A DNA stretch of 64,000 nt from Blastocatellia bacterium (GCA_016705245.1 JADIYM010000005.1:124001-188000), one strand, 5' to 3'. Shown: positions 54,668-63,494, counted from the stretch's first letter. Made by a program: numbers and translations. The notes: generated from the sequence alone by a model not told the origin.

Positions 54668-55363
54668 TTGTTCATGCAGAAAGTCATTCTATCCATTGCA
54701 GTTGCTGCCATCGTTGCGGCGCTTGGCCTCGCCGGGAGTCCGGCTGAGGCGCAGGTCATGCCTCCGGTGCTCCTCAAACTCGAGCAGGCGGGGAAGAATC
54801 TGAAGTCGTTGCAGGCAGGGATCTCGCAGCAGAAGCAGGATCGGGTTCTCGGCGTGAAGGAGAATTCGACGGGGTCGCTGCTCTACAAGGCCGGCGCGGC
54901 CGGCACAGAGCGCGTGCTGCTGACCTACACGTCGCCGATTCCGGAAACGGTCTCGGTCGTCGGCGAAAAGGTGACGATCTACCAGCCGAAGTTGAATCAG
55001 CTGTTCGTGACGAGCCGAAAGGCCGGCGTGAACAAGAATCGGTCGCTCGGATTCCTCGGGTTGGCGTATTCCGACGCGGCGCAGCAGCTTCGCGACCGGT
55101 ACACGATCACGCTGCTTGGCGAGGACATGGTCAACGGGCAGATGGCGAGGCCGATCCAGCTGGACCCGAAGGACACGTCAGACGGCGTTCAGGGGATCAT
55201 CCTGTGGGTCGACCACAAGACGTGGCTTCCGGTGAAGTACTTCGTGACCGAGAAGAGCTCGAAAACGACGATCACGCTGACGGCCCTGCAGCCGAACGTG
55301 ACGCTCGGGGACGAGAAGTTCGTGATTCCGGTGCCGAAGGACGTCAAGGTCGTAAACGGGTAG
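54668..55363 (+). CDS. LolA-like outer-membrane lipoprotein carrier protein
   Basis: 231 residues from a TTG at 54668 (GGGAG 6 nt upstream) or 229 from ATG 54674. A signal peptide (ILSIAVAAIVAALGLAGSPAEA) precedes a LolA-fold domain: LKSLQAGISQQKQDRVLG, TGSLLYKAGAAGTERVLLTY, EKVTIYQPKLNQLFV, LWVDHKTWLPVKYFV. Periplasmic LolA ferries lipoproteins from LolCDE to the outer membrane. Its place after a permease/ATPase pair and lipoprotein supports that. Confidence 0.82.
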   Translation: MFMQKVILSIAVAAIVAALGLAGSPAEAQVMPPVLLKLEQAGKNLKSLQAGISQQKQDRVLGVKENSTGSLLYKAGAAGTERVLLTYTSPIPETVSVVGEKVTIYQPKLNQLFVTSRKAGVNKNRSLGFLGLAYSDAAQQLRDRYTITLLGEDMVNGQMARPIQLDPKDTSDGVQGIILWVDHKTWLPVKYFVTEKSSKTTITLTALQPNVTLGDEKFVIPVPKDVKVVNG

Positions 55364-55378
55364 ACCGGCACGACGAAG

Positions 55379-55479
55379 AGTTTCTCGCAAAGACGCAAAG
55401 GGAAGACGCAAAGACGCAGAGTCCAGAAGTATTGGGCTCTGCGTCTTTGCGTCTTCCCTTTGCGTCTTTGCGAGAAACT
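55379..55479. repeat. Family A hairpin repeat (copy A12), perfect 43-nt stem
   Basis: Arms 55379-55421 and 55437-55479 are exact inverse complements with a 15-nt loop. The left begins AGTTTCTCGCAAAGACGC, so this copy is of the CTTTGCG subtype in reversed order. It starts 15 nt after the LolA-like stop. Confidence 0.93.
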
Positions 55480-55587
55480 GGGTCCTTCGACACGGCGGCG
55501 TAGAGCGGTGACGCTGCACCTGAGTTTGACGACCTCCAACGCGCTGCGACATGATCCGCAGTTCGACTGGAACCACGAGGATTGCCT

Positions 55588-57210
55588 GTGAACGATTCCG
55601 AAGCGAGAGCATTCGTCGACCGGATGAACGCCGAGCTGCAACCGGCCGACGCCGCGTGCGGCCACGCCGAATGGCGGCTCAACACGACCGGTGATGCCGA
55701 CGCCGAGGCCGAGGTGGCGGCCGCGCGCGCACGGTGGATGCGACTCCTGTCGAATCCGGCCGATAGCACCCTCGTGAAACGCCTGCTGGCCGAAGCAGAC
55801 GACGCGGCCCGAGCGTCCCTTGAACCGCAGCTGCGCCGCCAGCTCGAGATCCTTCGCAGCCTCTTTCTCGAGAACGGGTTCTCGTCCGAGGAGATCGAAC
55901 GGATTTCATCCCTCGAAGCCGAAACCGTGTCGCTCTTCAACACGCATCGCGGCAACGTGAATGGCCGGCGAGTCAGCGAAAACGACATCGACGCGATCCT
56001 CAAATCATCCACGGACGTCGCCGAACGACGCACCGCCTGGGAAGCCTCCAAGGAGGTCGGCAGCATTGTTCGCGAGAACGTTATCGAGCTCGTTCGACTG
56101 CGAAACGCTGCGGCGCGCCGCGGTGGCTTCGACAACTTCTATGCAATGCAGCTCGCGGCGCAGGAGATCGACGAGGATCGGCTCTTCGCGACGCTTGGTC
56201 GGCTTGCCGACCTGACCGACGAACCGTTTCGGGCAGGAAAATCAGTCATCGACGCTCACCTGTCGGCAACGCAGGGCGTCGACGTACGTGACCTGCAGCC
56301 TTGGAATTATTCGGACCTGTTCTTTCAGGAACGACCCGATACCGGCGACTTCGATCTCGATGCACTTTTCGCTGGTGCGGATATCGAGGCGCTCACTTTG
56401 GCGACATATGACGGAATCGGCTTTGACTTGCGCGGAATCGCTGCACGCAGCGATCTCTACGAACGGGACGGCAAGGATCAGCACGCGTTCTGCGTGAACA
56501 TCGGCCGGGCCGGGGACGTGCGCGTGCTCTGCAACCTTCGCGACACGGCTCGCTGGATGGAGACGAACCTCCACGAGTTCGGCCACGCGGTGTACGACGT
56601 CGAGGTCGATCCCGAGCTTCCGTATCTGCTGCGCGGACCGGCGCACACGAGCTCGACGGAAGCCATCGCAATGCTGATGGGACGGCTTGCGAACTCGCCG
56701 GAGTGGCTCACCGAGGTTCGCGGGATCGAGCGTTCGGTAGCCGAGAGGATCGGAGGCACGCTCGCGGATCAGCTCCGGATGCACATGCTCGTGTTCGTTC
56801 GCTGGTGCCTCGTGATGACCCACTTCGAGCGGGATCTCTACCGCGATCCGGAGCGACCCGATCTCGACGTCCTCTGGTGGGACTACGTCGAGCGATTCCA
56901 GCTGCTCAGCCGCCCCGAAGGCCGCTCGGCGCCCGACTGGGCTGCAAAGATTCACCTGGCGCTCGCACCGGTCTACTACCACAACTACATGATCGGCGAG
57001 ATGATGGCGTCGCAGATCCAGCACCGGCTCGACGACGTCGCCGGCGGAATCGTGAACCGGCCGATAGCCGGCGCCTACCTTCGCGACAAGATGTTCCGTC
57101 CCGGCGCCTCTGAGCGCTGGGACCACACGGTCGAGCGCGTGACGGGCGAGCCCTTGTCGGTCGAGTACTTCGCCAGGCAGTTCATTCACCGGTCGAGCGC
57201 CACGACGTAG
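55588..57210 (+). CDS. Zinc metallopeptidase of the M2/M3 (peptidyl-dipeptidase-like) group
   Basis: 540 residues from a GTG at 55588 (GAGG 8 nt upstream). An N-terminal helical half precedes the zinc site HEFGHAVYDVEV and the downstream Glu in SSTEAIAMLMGRL, the HExxH...E pattern shared by oligopeptidases of families M2 and M3. No signal peptide, so probably cytoplasmic. The His-Tyr tail YYHNYMIGEMMASQ resembles the M2/M3 substrate tyrosine region. Specificity unknown. It is followed by ftsY after 15 nt. Confidence 0.82.
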   Translation: MNDSEARAFVDRMNAELQPADAACGHAEWRLNTTGDADAEAEVAAARARWMRLLSNPADSTLVKRLLAEADDAARASLEPQLRRQLEILRSLFLENGFSSEEIERISSLEAETVSLFNTHRGNVNGRRVSENDIDAILKSSTDVAERRTAWEASKEVGSIVRENVIELVRLRNAAARRGGFDNFYAMQLAAQEIDEDRLFATLGRLADLTDEPFRAGKSVIDAHLSATQGVDVRDLQPWNYSDLFFQERPDTGDFDLDALFAGADIEALTLATYDGIGFDLRGIAARSDLYERDGKDQHAFCVNIGRAGDVRVLCNLRDTARWMETNLHEFGHAVYDVEVDPELPYLLRGPAHTSSTEAIAMLMGRLANSPEWLTEVRGIERSVAERIGGTLADQLRMHMLVFVRWCLVMTHFERDLYRDPERPDLDVLWWDYVERFQLLSRPEGRSAPDWAAKIHLALAPVYYHNYMIGEMMASQIQHRLDDVAGGIVNRPIAGAYLRDKMFRPGASERWDHTVERVTGEPLSVEYFARQFIHRSSATT

Positions 57211-57225
57211 CGCAAGCGAGAACCC

Positions 57226-58491
57226 ATGGGACTTTTCTGGAAGCGCAAGAAGAAGGACGAAAACGACCGGCCGAGTCATTGGCCGCCGACGATTCTGTCG
57301 CCCGGCATTCCCGCTGCCGCACCCGCGTCTGTTGAAGCACCGCCGTTGGAACGGGTCGCCGCTCGCGAGATCAGTACCGCGAGCGATAGCGAGCGGGTGG
57401 TGATCGAATTGAGACCGTCGTTGCCGGAATCGGAAACGACAGGGCCCGTTCCTGCCGAGCCGCCGGTCCTTCGCAAGGTCGACATGAACTTCTCCTTCGG
57501 CGGGTACATCACGAAGGAGCCGACACCGGAAGAGATCGAGGAGCAGCAGCGCACGATCGTCGGACGGTTGAAGACGGCCGTCTCGTCGACGCGGCATACC
57601 CTCGTCGACCGGATCGACACAATCGTCCGCGGCAAGAAGGTCATCGACGCCGAGTTGCTCGAGGGAATCGAGGAGGCGCTAATCAGCGCCGACATCGGTG
57701 TGCAGACGGCGCTCGAGATCATCGAGAACGCTCGAAAACGGGTGGCGCGCAACGAGCTGTCGAATCCGGAAGAGCTGCGACGCCTGATCCGCGAGCATCT
57801 GCTCGAGATGCTCGTGACGCCAAAGTCGCTTCAGAAGGGCACGGTCTCGTCCGAAGTCGACATCGACCCCGAGATCTCGCCGTACGTGATCATGGTCGTC
57901 GGCGTTAACGGTGTCGGAAAGACGACGACGATTGGAAAACTGGCTAACCGGATCCGCAGCGACGGCTACGACGTGCTCATCTGCGCGGCGGACACGTTCC
58001 GCGCGGCGGCGAACGACCAGCTGGCTATCTGGGCCGAGCGCTCGGGCGTTCCTCTCATTCAGCAGAAACCCGGGACCGATCCATCGGCCGTGCTATACGA
58101 CTCGCTGGTGGCGGCGAAAGCGCGTGGAAGCGATGTGTTGATCGTGGATACTGCAGGCAGGCTGCACACGAAGCAGAACCTGATGCAGGAGCTCGAGAAA
58201 ATGCGGCGCGTGGCGGACCGTCAGGTGCCCGGCGCTCCGCACGAAGTGCTGCTCGTCATCGACGCCGTCACGGGTCAGAACGGCCTCGAGCAGGCGCGAC
58301 AGTTCACCAAGTCAGCGCCGGTGACTGGACTCGTGCTGACGAAGCTCGACGGCACGGCGAAGGGCGGCATCGTGGTAGCGATCGTCAACGAGCTCGGCGT
58401 ACCGATTCGCTACGTCGGCATCGGGGAGCAGATTGACGACCTGATTGTTTTCGACGCCGAGCAGTACATCGACAGCCTGTTCGAGGGCTGA
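57226..58491 (+). CDS. ftsY: Signal recognition particle receptor FtsY
   Basis: 421 residues. A basic, aromatic N-terminus ([10 protein letters not shown]) for membrane contact precedes a variable linker (residues 15-110), then an N domain (about 115-200) and a G domain with [45 protein letters not shown]. It docks SRP-ribosome complexes at the membrane. The linker contains an in-frame family B repeat (residues 48-58, [11 protein letters not shown]), apparently tolerated in the disordered region. Confidence 0.96.
   Translation: MGLFWKRKKKDENDRPSHWPPTILSPGIPAAAPASVEAPPLERVAAREISTASDSERVVIELRPSLPESETTGPVPAEPPVLRKVDMNFSFGGYITKEPTPEEIEEQQRTIVGRLKTAVSSTRHTLVDRIDTIVRGKKVIDAELLEGIEEALISADIGVQTALEIIENARKRVARNELSNPEELRRLIREHLLEMLVTPKSLQKGTVSSEVDIDPEISPYVIMVVGVNGVGKTTTIGKLANRIRSDGYDVLICAADTFRAAANDQLAIWAERSGVPLIQQKPGTDPSAVLYDSLVAAKARGSDVLIVDTAGRLHTKQNLMQELEKMRRVADRQVPGAPHEVLLVIDAVTGQNGLEQARQFTKSAPVTGLVLTKLDGTAKGGIVVAIVNELGVPIRYVGIGEQIDDLIVFDAEQYIDSLFEG
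57367..57398 (+). repeat. Family B repeat inside the ftsY coding sequence
   Basis: GAGATCAGTACCGCGAGCGA followed by TAGCGAGCGGGT, identical over 32 nt to the copy at 23482-23513 in inverse orientation. It is read in the frame [11 protein letters not shown]. Confidence 0.9.
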
Positions 58492-58540
58492 CCACGGATG
58501 AACTGGCCAACGGTGGGTGTTTGAACGGGCCGTGCGGACA

Positions 58541-58706
58541 GACCCCGCCAGACCCAGAACCCCGAGCGCAGCGGGAGCCGTGCGTGGGGCCGGAATGCGG
58601 CGCAGGCAGAGGTCGGTTTTGAGTGTCTGGAGCGTTGGGTGACCAGGGATGAACGCAGATGGTCGCGGATCAGATCTGTGATCTGTGTGTATCTGTGGCC
58701 GCTTTT
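58541..58706. repeat. Single family C and element E copies between ftsY and the aminotransferase
   Basis: CCCAGAACCCCGAGCGCAGC (near 58553) matches the family C arms. From about 58640 a series GCAGATGG, GATCAGATCTGTGATC, ATCTGTGG matches element E. No gene is seen in the 230-nt gap. Confidence 0.6.
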
Positions 58707-58721
58707 TTGTAAGCTGACAGC

Positions 58722-59846
58722 ATGAGTGACCTAGAGCGGTTTCGCGCGCTGTTTCCGATCACCCGGAATCGGGTCTACATGAATCACGCGGCCATTGGGC
58801 CGCTGCCGACCACCGCCGTGAACCGGATGACCTCGGTCGCGCATTCGATCGCGATGACCGGCGACGATGGCTGGTACGGGCGAATCGGCGAAATAGGCCG
58901 TGTGCGAAGTCTCGCCGCGCGATTGCTTCACGCGCGCGAGGAGCACGAGGTCGGCTTCGTCGCGAACACGTCCGACGGCCTGTCGATCATCTCCGCCGGT
59001 CTCGACTGGCGCGAGGGCGATACGGTCGTAGGCGCCAATTGCGAATTCCCGTCGAACGCCTATCCGTGGATGCGCCTGTCGAATCACGGCGTGACGTTTC
59101 TGATGGCTGAAGAACGCGACGGCCGTGTCGACTTCGACGACCTCGTAGCGCTCGTGGACGAGCACACGCGCGTCGTCGCGCTCTCCTGGGTCCAGTACGC
59201 CAGCGGATTTCGCAGCGACCTCGAGCGAATCGGAAGGTTCTGCCGCGAGCGGGACATCCTGTTCGTTGTGGACGGCATTCAGGGACTCGGCGTCATTCCG
59301 ATCGACGTCGAGCGCGACCACGTGGACGTGCTCGCCGCGTCGGCGCACAAGTGGCTCTGCGGATCGGAAGGCATCGGCTTGCTCTACATCTCTGATCGGG
59401 TCATCGACCGCATCGACCCGGTAAAGGTGGGGTGGACGTCGACGAAGGACTGGATCAAGTTCGGAGGATACGACCTGAGATATCGCGATGGCGCCGAGCG
59501 CTTCGAGTGCGGAACGATGAATCCGTTCGGCATCGCGGCACTCGGCTCGTCGCTCGAGATCCTGCTCGAAGCGGGGGAATCGGACATCGAGCGACAGGTG
59601 AGAATCCTGACCGATCTGCTCGTCGTGGGATTGATGGATCGCGGCTATCGCGTGATCAGTTCTCGTAAGGACGGCGAGTGGTCGGGGATCGTCACGGCGA
59701 CGCACGTTGATCAGAATCCGAACGAGCTGGTGCAGAGGCTCAAGCAACGGGGCGTGTCCGTGGCGGCGCGGGCTGGCCGGCTGCGGATCTCGCCGCACTT
59801 TTACAATACGGTCGACGAGGTGGATCAACTGCTGGCGGCTCTGTAG
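58722..59846 (+). CDS. Class V PLP-dependent aminotransferase
   Basis: 374 residues. Class V fold: VYMNHAAIGPLPTTAV, GFVANTSDGLSII, DGIQGLGVIPID and the PLP lysine in AASAHKWLCGSEGIGLLY. It is closest in feel to the isopenicillin-N-epimerase / cysteine-desulfurase-like branch, but lacks an identified catalytic desulfurase cysteine loop. Substrate unknown. No operon partner: repeats on both sides. Confidence 0.88.
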   Translation: MSDLERFRALFPITRNRVYMNHAAIGPLPTTAVNRMTSVAHSIAMTGDDGWYGRIGEIGRVRSLAARLLHAREEHEVGFVANTSDGLSIISAGLDWREGDTVVGANCEFPSNAYPWMRLSNHGVTFLMAEERDGRVDFDDLVALVDEHTRVVALSWVQYASGFRSDLERIGRFCRERDILFVVDGIQGLGVIPIDVERDHVDVLAASAHKWLCGSEGIGLLYISDRVIDRIDPVKVGWTSTKDWIKFGGYDLRYRDGAERFECGTMNPFGIAALGSSLEILLEAGESDIERQVRILTDLLVVGLMDRGYRVISSRKDGEWSGIVTATHVDQNPNELVQRLKQRGVSVAARAGRLRISPHFYNTVDEVDQLLAAL

Positions 59847-59856
59847 CGCAATAGCA

Positions 59857-59979
59857 ACCCGCTCGCTACCGATCGCGGTATTGATCTTTCGTGAGTCGCC
59901 TGCGAGCACGAGTGATCGGATTCCCGGTTCAACGGTCGCGCCGCGGGAGGATCAGTACCGCGAGCGGTAGCGAGCGGGT
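59857..59979. repeat. Family B repeat, inverted pair before lpxD
   Basis: Left copy 59857-59888 (ACCCGCTCGCTACCGATCGC) and right copy 59947-59979 (GATCAGTACCGCGAGCGGTA) point at each other across 58 nt. They fill most of the 205-nt gap between the aminotransferase and lpxD. Confidence 0.87.
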
Positions 59980-60051
59980 AGGCGTTGAAAAATCTCCAGA
60001 ATTACCGGACGGCGCGCTGACAAGGTTGCTTCCGGTATTGACAGGTTCACT

Positions 60052-61113
60052 ATGGAACGTACCGTGCGACAACTCGCCAATCTCGTTGCCGGCAGCTTCA
60101 CCGGCGACGGCGACGCCGTCGTTACCGGCGTCTCGAGCGTGGATCAAGCGACCGACGGCGCGATCGTCTTCGCCGACACGAAGCGCGCGTTCGATCGGGC
60201 GCTGGCTTCGGCGGCCGCAGCCATTGTCGCGCCGGTGGCTTGCACAACACCGGATCGCCCGGTAATCCACGTCAATAATCCGAAGCTCGCCTTCGCGCGC
60301 ATCGTCGCCGACCTCGCCCCCGCGACGCCGATCGCCCGCGTCATCCACCCCGCGGCAATCATCGACGAATCGGCGGCGGTCGGTGCCGGCGTGGCCGTCG
60401 GCGCGTGGAGCACGATCGGGCCGGATTGCGTAATCGGCGACCAGACGACCATCGGCAACGGTTGCTCTATCGGCGCGCGCGTGCGCATCGGGCGCGAATG
60501 CACCATCCGGGCGAATGTCACCATCCACGAACGGGTGTCTATCGCGGACCGCGTCATCGTGCACTCCGGTGCGGTCATCGGATCGGACGGCTTCGGATTC
60601 GTCTTCGATGCCGGACAGTTCCACAAGTTTCCGCAGATCGGCGACGTGATCATCGAAGACGACGTCGAGATCGGCGCCAACACTACGATCGACCGCGGAG
60701 CGCTCGATTCGACGGTGATCGGCAGCGGTACGAAGATCGACAACCTCGTCCAGATCGCGCATAACGTCCGCATCGGCCGAAACTGCGTCATCGCGGCGCA
60801 GACCGGCATCTCGGGCAGTGCCACGATCGGAGACGGCGTGATGCTTGGCGGACAGGTCGGGATTGGGGATCACGTCCGCATCGAAAGTGGCGCCATTGCT
60901 GGTGGGCAGGCCGGAATCCTGCCCGGCAAGGTCATCAGGAAGGGGACCATGGTCTGGGGTACGCCGGCGCGACCGATGGACCAGTTCCGCAGGAACTTCG
61001 CTCTCGTCCAGAACCTCCCATCGCTCAACGCCCGCGTCTCGGAGATCGAGCGCCGATTGGGCACCAACCAGCCATCCGTGCCCGACGAACCGACCGATGA
61101 ACATAATCGTTGA
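60052..61113 (+). CDS. lpxD: UDP-3-O-acylglucosamine N-acyltransferase
   Basis: 353 residues. A uridine-binding N-terminal domain is followed by many hexapeptide repeats of a left-handed beta-helix ([20 protein letters not shown]), catalytic His in [21 protein letters not shown] and a C-terminal [13 protein letters not shown]. It adds the second acyl chain in lipid A synthesis, showing that the host makes LPS. No clear Shine-Dalgarno precedes the ATG. Confidence 0.94.
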   Translation: MERTVRQLANLVAGSFTGDGDAVVTGVSSVDQATDGAIVFADTKRAFDRALASAAAAIVAPVACTTPDRPVIHVNNPKLAFARIVADLAPATPIARVIHPAAIIDESAAVGAGVAVGAWSTIGPDCVIGDQTTIGNGCSIGARVRIGRECTIRANVTIHERVSIADRVIVHSGAVIGSDGFGFVFDAGQFHKFPQIGDVIIEDDVEIGANTTIDRGALDSTVIGSGTKIDNLVQIAHNVRIGRNCVIAAQTGISGSATIGDGVMLGGQVGIGDHVRIESGAIAGGQAGILPGKVIRKGTMVWGTPARPMDQFRRNFALVQNLPSLNARVSEIERRLGTNQPSVPDEPTDEHNR

Positions 61114-61141
61114 CGCACCTACAGTCTTAGAATTAGTCTAA
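61110..61141 (+). promoter_or_regulatory. PerR/Fur-type box and overlapping promoter
   Basis: TTAGAATTAGTCTAA (61127-61141) matches the PerR consensus TTATAATNATTATAA at 11 of 14 defined positions. A -35-like TTGACG (61110-61115) and a weak -10 TAGTCT (61134-61139) overlap it, placing the start about 3 nt before the ATG at 61150. Confidence 0.7.
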
Positions 61142-61149
61142 ATTTCTGT

Positions 61150-61569
61150 ATGAGTCTTGAGCCTTCCATTAACGGGGCCATCGAGGCACTGACACCGCAG
61201 CGTCGTGTCGTGCTCGAGGTGATCCGTTCGAGCATGGGCCATCTGACGGCGAACGAGATCTACGAGCAGGCCCGGCGCCGGCTCTCGACGATCAGCTACG
61301 CCACGGTCTACAACTCGCTTCGACATCTGAAGCAGGCCGGACTCGTCGCCGAGCTCAATTTTGGCAACGGCGCCAGCCGGTACGACCGCGAGACCGCGCG
61401 ACACGACCATGCCATCTGTTCGCAGTGCGGCACGCTCGTTGACCTCAACATTCCGGCAACGGTCGACCTGATGCGGTCGGCGGCGCTGCAGGCCGACTTC
61501 GAGGCCGTGTCCATCCACCTGACGCTCACGGGCGTCTGTGCGGGATGTCGAGAAGCCCCCGGTTCCTAA
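61150..61569 (+). CDS. perR: Fur-family peroxide-type regulator
   Basis: 139 residues. A winged helix (LTPQRRVVLEVIRSSMGHLT, SYATVYNSLRHLKQAGLV) precedes a metal-binding C-terminus with the structural zinc cysteines CSQCG and CAGC and regulatory His/Asp in RHDHAICS. The adjacent peroxiredoxin gene and PerR-like box favour PerR over Fur or Zur. The short predicted leader suggests a nearly leaderless mRNA. Symbol given by context. Confidence 0.82.
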   Translation: MSLEPSINGAIEALTPQRRVVLEVIRSSMGHLTANEIYEQARRRLSTISYATVYNSLRHLKQAGLVAELNFGNGASRYDRETARHDHAICSQCGTLVDLNIPATVDLMRSAALQADFEAVSIHLTLTGVCAGCREAPGS

Positions 61570-61650
61570 CGGTCCATGATCTTTCAACCGGCGACCCGCA
61601 CGACGTGGCCGCCATTCGCAACGAAACCAACCAACCTCGTGGAGGAGTGA

Positions 61651-62217
61651 ATGTCAGCAGCAGCCATATCGACAGGAATCGCGAAGGTCGGCAAACCGGC
61701 GCCGAGCTTCGACATGCCATCCACCAAGAACCTCGAGAAGCTCAACGAGAACGTCAAGCTCGAGGACTACAAGGGCAAATGGGTCGCTCTCGTCTTCTAT
61801 CCGCTCGATTTCACGTTCGTCTGCCCGACGGAGTTGACCGCCTTCAGCGACCGCTATTCGGATTTCACATCGCTCAACTGCGAGCTGATCGGCGTGTCGA
61901 CCGACTCGGTCTACTCGCACCGGGCCTGGCTCCAGACGCCGCGCGACAAGAACGGCATCGAGGGCCTGAAGTACCCGCTGGCGGCCGACATGGGCGGCGC
62001 TGTGTCGCGTGATTACGGTGTGCTCATCGAGGAGAAGGGCATCGCGCTTCGCGGATTGTTCGTGATCGACCCCGAGGGCGTCCTTCGCTACAAGGTGGTT
62101 CACGACCTCAACATCGGCCGCTCGACCGACGAGACGCTGCGCGTCATCTCGGCGTTGCAGACCGGCGGGCTCTGCGCGGCGGAGTGGCGACCGGGTCAGG
62201 AAAACCTCAAGGTCTGA
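61651..62217 (+). CDS. Typical 2-Cys peroxiredoxin (AhpC/Prx type)
   Basis: 188 residues. Peroxidatic Cys in FYPLDFTFVCPTELTAF, resolving Cys in TGGLCAAEWRPGQ. It reduces peroxides and organic hydroperoxides; its reductant (thioredoxin or AhpF-like) is not encoded beside it, but a TlpA-like protein lies downstream. GGAGG precedes the ATG. Under the PerR-type regulator 81 nt upstream. Confidence 0.95.
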   Translation: MSAAAISTGIAKVGKPAPSFDMPSTKNLEKLNENVKLEDYKGKWVALVFYPLDFTFVCPTELTAFSDRYSDFTSLNCELIGVSTDSVYSHRAWLQTPRDKNGIEGLKYPLAADMGGAVSRDYGVLIEEKGIALRGLFVIDPEGVLRYKVVHDLNIGRSTDETLRVISALQTGGLCAAEWRPGQENLKV

Positions 62218-62250
62218 AGACCGTCGAGACTCGGCCGCCGAGGGTGCGGG

Positions 62251-62277
62251 ACCGGGCGCAGGGGGGCTGCGCCCGGT
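62251..62277. terminator. Hairpin after the peroxiredoxin gene
   Basis: Perfect 11-nt arms ACCGGGCGCAG (62251-62261) and CTGCGCCCGGT (62267-62277) with a GGGGG loop, 33 nt after the stop. No U-tract; a partial terminator or 3' stabiliser before the TlpA-like gene. Confidence 0.55.
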
Positions 62278-62371
62278 TCCGGAACGCCCTCGGGGGCCCC
62301 TCGCGGCGCGTGGAATTGCCGCGAGACTTCCGGAATGGCACCAGGCCGTCCGGATCGGGAGGGGCGCAACG

Positions 62372-62860
62372 ATGCCAATGAGAATCGGAACCGAGATGCC
62401 TTCGCTCGAGGGAGCAACCGAATGGGCGCGTGGCAGTGAGGCCGAGGCACTGGCGGGGACCGCCGGACACCCGACGCTAGTGCACTTCTGGTCGGTGAGC
62501 TGCGGAATCTGCAAAGAGAACATGCCGAAAGTCGCGGAGTGGCGCGACGGGCGGCGCAATGAGGGCCTGCGCGTCATTGCCATCCACATGCCGCGGTATC
62601 CGGTCGATTCCGACGTTGATGCCGTAAAGGCCTCCATCGAGAAATACGGTTTCACGGAGCCGTGCGCCATCGACAACATGCATGCGTTGCGCGACGCGTT
62701 CCTGAACGAACACGGTTACGTTCCGGCTTATTACCTGTTCGACGAACAGGGAAAGCTCAGGAGTTTTGCCGCCGGCGAGCGCGGGCTTTCGATGCTGTCG
62801 GCGGCGCTCGACCGGCTGCTTGCGTCTCGCAATTCGAGTCCGGTTGAGGTAACGAGGTAA
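62372..62860 (+). CDS. TlpA/redoxin-like thioredoxin-fold protein
   Basis: 162 residues. A thioredoxin-fold protein with active site WSVSCGICKENMP (CxxC), VIAIHMPRYPVDSD and a cis-Pro in YVPAYYLFDEQGKL. No signal peptide, so cytosolic. It may reduce the peroxiredoxin encoded upstream; it lies 154 nt downstream of that gene with a hairpin between. The 117 nt after it contain no gene. Confidence 0.85.
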   Translation: MPMRIGTEMPSLEGATEWARGSEAEALAGTAGHPTLVHFWSVSCGICKENMPKVAEWRDGRRNEGLRVIAIHMPRYPVDSDVDAVKASIEKYGFTEPCAIDNMHALRDAFLNEHGYVPAYYLFDEQGKLRSFAAGERGLSMLSAALDRLLASRNSSPVEVTR

Positions 62861-62977
62861 CGGAGATTGCGATCGCGTGGGCTCGCCCGTCGGGGCGCGC
62901 GCGCGAAGCGAACGAGGCGCGGCGGAAGCTGGAACGGTGGCCCGTGCTGAGGGGGCGGGCGCCGCTCCGGCAAATGA

Positions 62978-63361
62978 CTATTCCGGGGTCGGCTCGACTC
63001 CGAAGAGGCCATGAACCTCGATCTCGGTATCGACGATTCGGAAGAGCGCGTCAAGACCCATTGAACCGATCAGCGTGCGAAGCTTGGGAGGGACGTTCAC
63101 CAGAATGAGCGTCTCTCCGTGTCGCCGAAGTGTCGATTGTGCCGCGACGAGCTCACCGAGGCCGCTGCTGTCCGGGGTCTTGACGAGACCACGCAGGTCG
63201 ATCGCGACCTGCAGGGAACCGGAGGCCACTACGGATCGAACGGCGGCGGACAGCGGCTGTCCAGTCGCGGCCTCGCGATGCCCCAGCCGCAGGGCTCCGT
63301 CGAGATACAGGATCGTCCCCGAGCCGAACTGCTGCTGAACCAGGGTGAAGGTCCGTTCCAT
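62978..63361 (-). CDS. STAS-domain anti-sigma factor antagonist
   Basis: 127 residues from ATG 63361. The STAS fold shows LYLDGALRLGHREAATG, LQVAIDLRGLVKTPDSSGLG with the phosphorylatable Ser in DSSGLG, and HGETLILVNVPPKL. Proteins of this type bind anti-sigma kinases and are dephosphorylated by SpoIIE/RsbU phosphatases. No anti-sigma kinase is encoded in the window; the phosphatase at 3539-5654 is a possible partner. Confidence 0.88.
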   Translation of the reverse strand: MERTFTLVQQQFGSGTILYLDGALRLGHREAATGQPLSAAVRSVVASGSLQVAIDLRGLVKTPDSSGLGELVAAQSTLRRHGETLILVNVPPKLRTLIGSMGLDALFRIVDTEIEVHGLFGVEPTPE

Positions 63362-63380
63362 CGCGGCGAGAGTATAACGT

Positions 63381-63476
63381 CTCTGCGCTCTCCGTGCCTC
63401 TGTGACCCTGTGCCTCTGTCTGCGAAGCGTCTCGGGAGCTTCGCACACAGAGGCACGGAGTCACGGAGGCACAGAG
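63381..63476. repeat. Family A hairpin repeat (copy A13)
   Basis: CTCTGCGCTCTCCGTGCCTC pairs with the right arm ending ACGGAGGCACAGAG, with a mismatched centre; TGCGAAGC / GCTTCGCA flank the loop. It is 18 nt downstream of the DUF4870-like stop and 20 nt upstream of the STAS gene. Confidence 0.85.
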
Positions 63477-63494
63477 CAACGGCAGCTGGTGTGA

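Noticed and set aside
59891..60265. Open frame starting in the family B repeat and running into lpxD
   Set aside because: It overlaps the well-supported lpxD start in another frame and has no family resemblance.
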